A DNA stretch of 5,652 nt, from contig JAFAAX010000130.1 of assembly GCA_023426345.1 (NCBI GenBank), positions 1 through 5,652 of the forward strand, read 5' to 3'. Below the pieces are notes generated by a model that was not told where the DNA came from, did no database searches, and saw only the letters and a program-made list of their open reading frames with translations. Source of the stretch: Actinomycetes bacterium (GTDB taxonomy: Bacteria; Actinomycetota; Actinomycetes; Actinomycetales; Actinomycetaceae). Of this stretch, positions 4,958-5,652 are shown piece after piece (positions within the stretch are counted from its first letter, which is position 1; every line of letters starts with the position of its first letter). The translations under genes and the position numbers were made by a program.

Positions 4958-5590
4958 GTGTCCATGAGGACCCATCAGACAACCGCTGCTCTCGGCGCGC
5001 TCGCCGCCGGAGCGTTCGGCATCGTCGCATTGACCGGATGCTCGACCACACCCGATGTCAGTCTGCCGTCGCAGAGCGACCAACAGGTCACCCAGAGCGA
5101 CCAGGCCGTGGCGGAACCCGCGGCCGACACCCAGGAGGAGACGACGCCCGCAGCGACCGAGCAGCGCACCCGCGAGAATCCTTTCCCCATCGGCAGCCAG
5201 ATCACCGACGGGGACTGGACGGTCGCCGTCAACTCCGTGTCCCTGGACGCCTCCGAGGCAGTCGCCGCGGCCAATGAGTTCAACGATCCGGCGCCCGACG
5301 GGTCCGTCTACCTCATGGTGAACCTCACCGCGACCTACAACGGCGACGATCCGCAGGGAGGCCATCCCTTCGTCACAGTCGAGTACGTGACGGCCGGCGG
5401 CAACACGATCAACTCCTACGACACATTCGTCGTGGCGCCCGACGAGTTCCAGAACCTCGACACCTTGTACAACGGCGCCTCCCTCTCCGGGAACGTCGTC
5501 CTGACCGTGCCCGCCGACGGCGCCGATCAGGGTGTTTTGGCGATCTCCCCGGACATGCTCAGCGACAAGGTGTTCGTCGCCGTCAAATGA
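4958..5590 (+). CDS. Secreted lipoprotein with a DUF4352-like Ig-type domain
   Basis: 210 residues from the GTG at 4958, set by a strong ribosome site. Residues 1-27 form a lipoprotein signal peptide: basic MRTHQ start, Ala/Gly/Leu-rich core and lipobox LTGC with the lipidated Cys at 28. A Ser/Gln/Thr/Glu-rich linker (about 29-70) follows, probably spanning the cell-surface space. From NPFPIGSQITDGDWTVAVN (about 71-89) to the end is a beta-rich domain with the pattern A-N-E-F-N, then Y-L-M-V-N-L-T-A-T-Y. This resembles the DUF4352/telokin-like Ig fold of many Gram-positive lipoproteins. No enzymatic residues are visible; the role of the family is not known to me, with ligand or cell-envelope binding as guesses. 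High GC and codon use look like the chromosome core. It is divergent from the XRE gene and may be its target. Confidence 0.85.
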   Translation: MSMRTHQTTAALGALAAGAFGIVALTGCSTTPDVSLPSQSDQQVTQSDQAVAEPAADTQEETTPAATEQRTRENPFPIGSQITDGDWTVAVNSVSLDASEAVAAANEFNDPAPDGSVYLMVNLTATYNGDDPQGGHPFVTVEYVTAGGNTINSYDTFVVAPDEFQNLDTLYNGASLSGNVVLTVPADGADQGVLAISPDMLSDKVFVAVK

Positions 5591-5591
5591 G

Positions 5592-5612
5592 CCCTGGCCA
5601 GCAGGCCAGCGG
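5592..5612 (+). terminator. Small hairpin after the lipoprotein gene, possible terminator
   Basis: CTGGCC (5594-5599) and GGCCAG (5604-5609) form a stem around the loop AGCA, extendable by two G-C pairs past a bulged C. It starts directly after the stop codon. There is no T-run. A further palindrome CCGGCGCCGG (5635-5644) follows near the window edge. Confidence 0.4.
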
Positions 5613-5652
5613 GAACGCCGACAGACAGTGCCGCCCGGCGCCGGATCACTCC

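Noticed and set aside
1..5652. CRISPR arrays, insertion-sequence ends, tandem repeats
   Set aside because: No regularly spaced direct repeats, transposase motifs or terminal inverted repeats were seen on reading both strands.

Overview
This looks like chromosomal DNA of a high-GC actinobacterium. The left part is about 73% GC in a line counted by hand. It carries polA, a small hotdog thioesterase and a PdtaR-type ANTAR response regulator, a grouping also known from actinobacterial chromosomes. Intrinsic hairpins are GC-rich and lack a T-run. I cannot name the genus. An Actinomycetaceae-like host would fit, but this is only an impression.

Layout. 1-1131 (minus) is the N-terminal 377 codons of DNA polymerase I, running off the left edge. 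1130-1558 (plus) is a PaaI-like thioesterase whose ATG shares a CCATGG palindrome with the polA ATG. A long hairpin (1613-1659) separates it from the convergent pdtaR (1680-2270, minus). Divergent from pdtaR is a tRNA gene with a CAA (Leu) anticodon but a variable loop of only 5 nt (2336-2412). About 300 bases without a convincing gene follow.

2717-4241 (minus) is a compact operon of clearly lower GC (about 57% in one line counted by hand). It has a recognisable promoter, a two-turn inverted-repeat operator over the start site, an XRE regulator, an ImmA/IrrE-type HEXXH metallopeptidase and a PIN-like putative toxin. All three genes overlap and are probably translationally coupled. The layout resembles a toxin-antitoxin or stress-switch module in which the usual HTH-peptidase fusion is split into two genes. 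The toxin gene looks frameshifted in a C4 run.

Upstream of this operon is a frameshifted Phd/YefM antitoxin remnant (4275-4456) and a second XRE regulator (4535-4789). That regulator is divergent from a DUF4352-like secreted lipoprotein (4958-5590, plus). A perfect 14-bp palindrome (4832-4845) sits in the shared upstream region. The accessory block between the tRNA and the lipoprotein therefore holds pieces of at least two toxin-antitoxin-like systems, some damaged. It has the feel of an integration hotspot next to a tRNA gene, although no integrase or second attachment site lies in the window.
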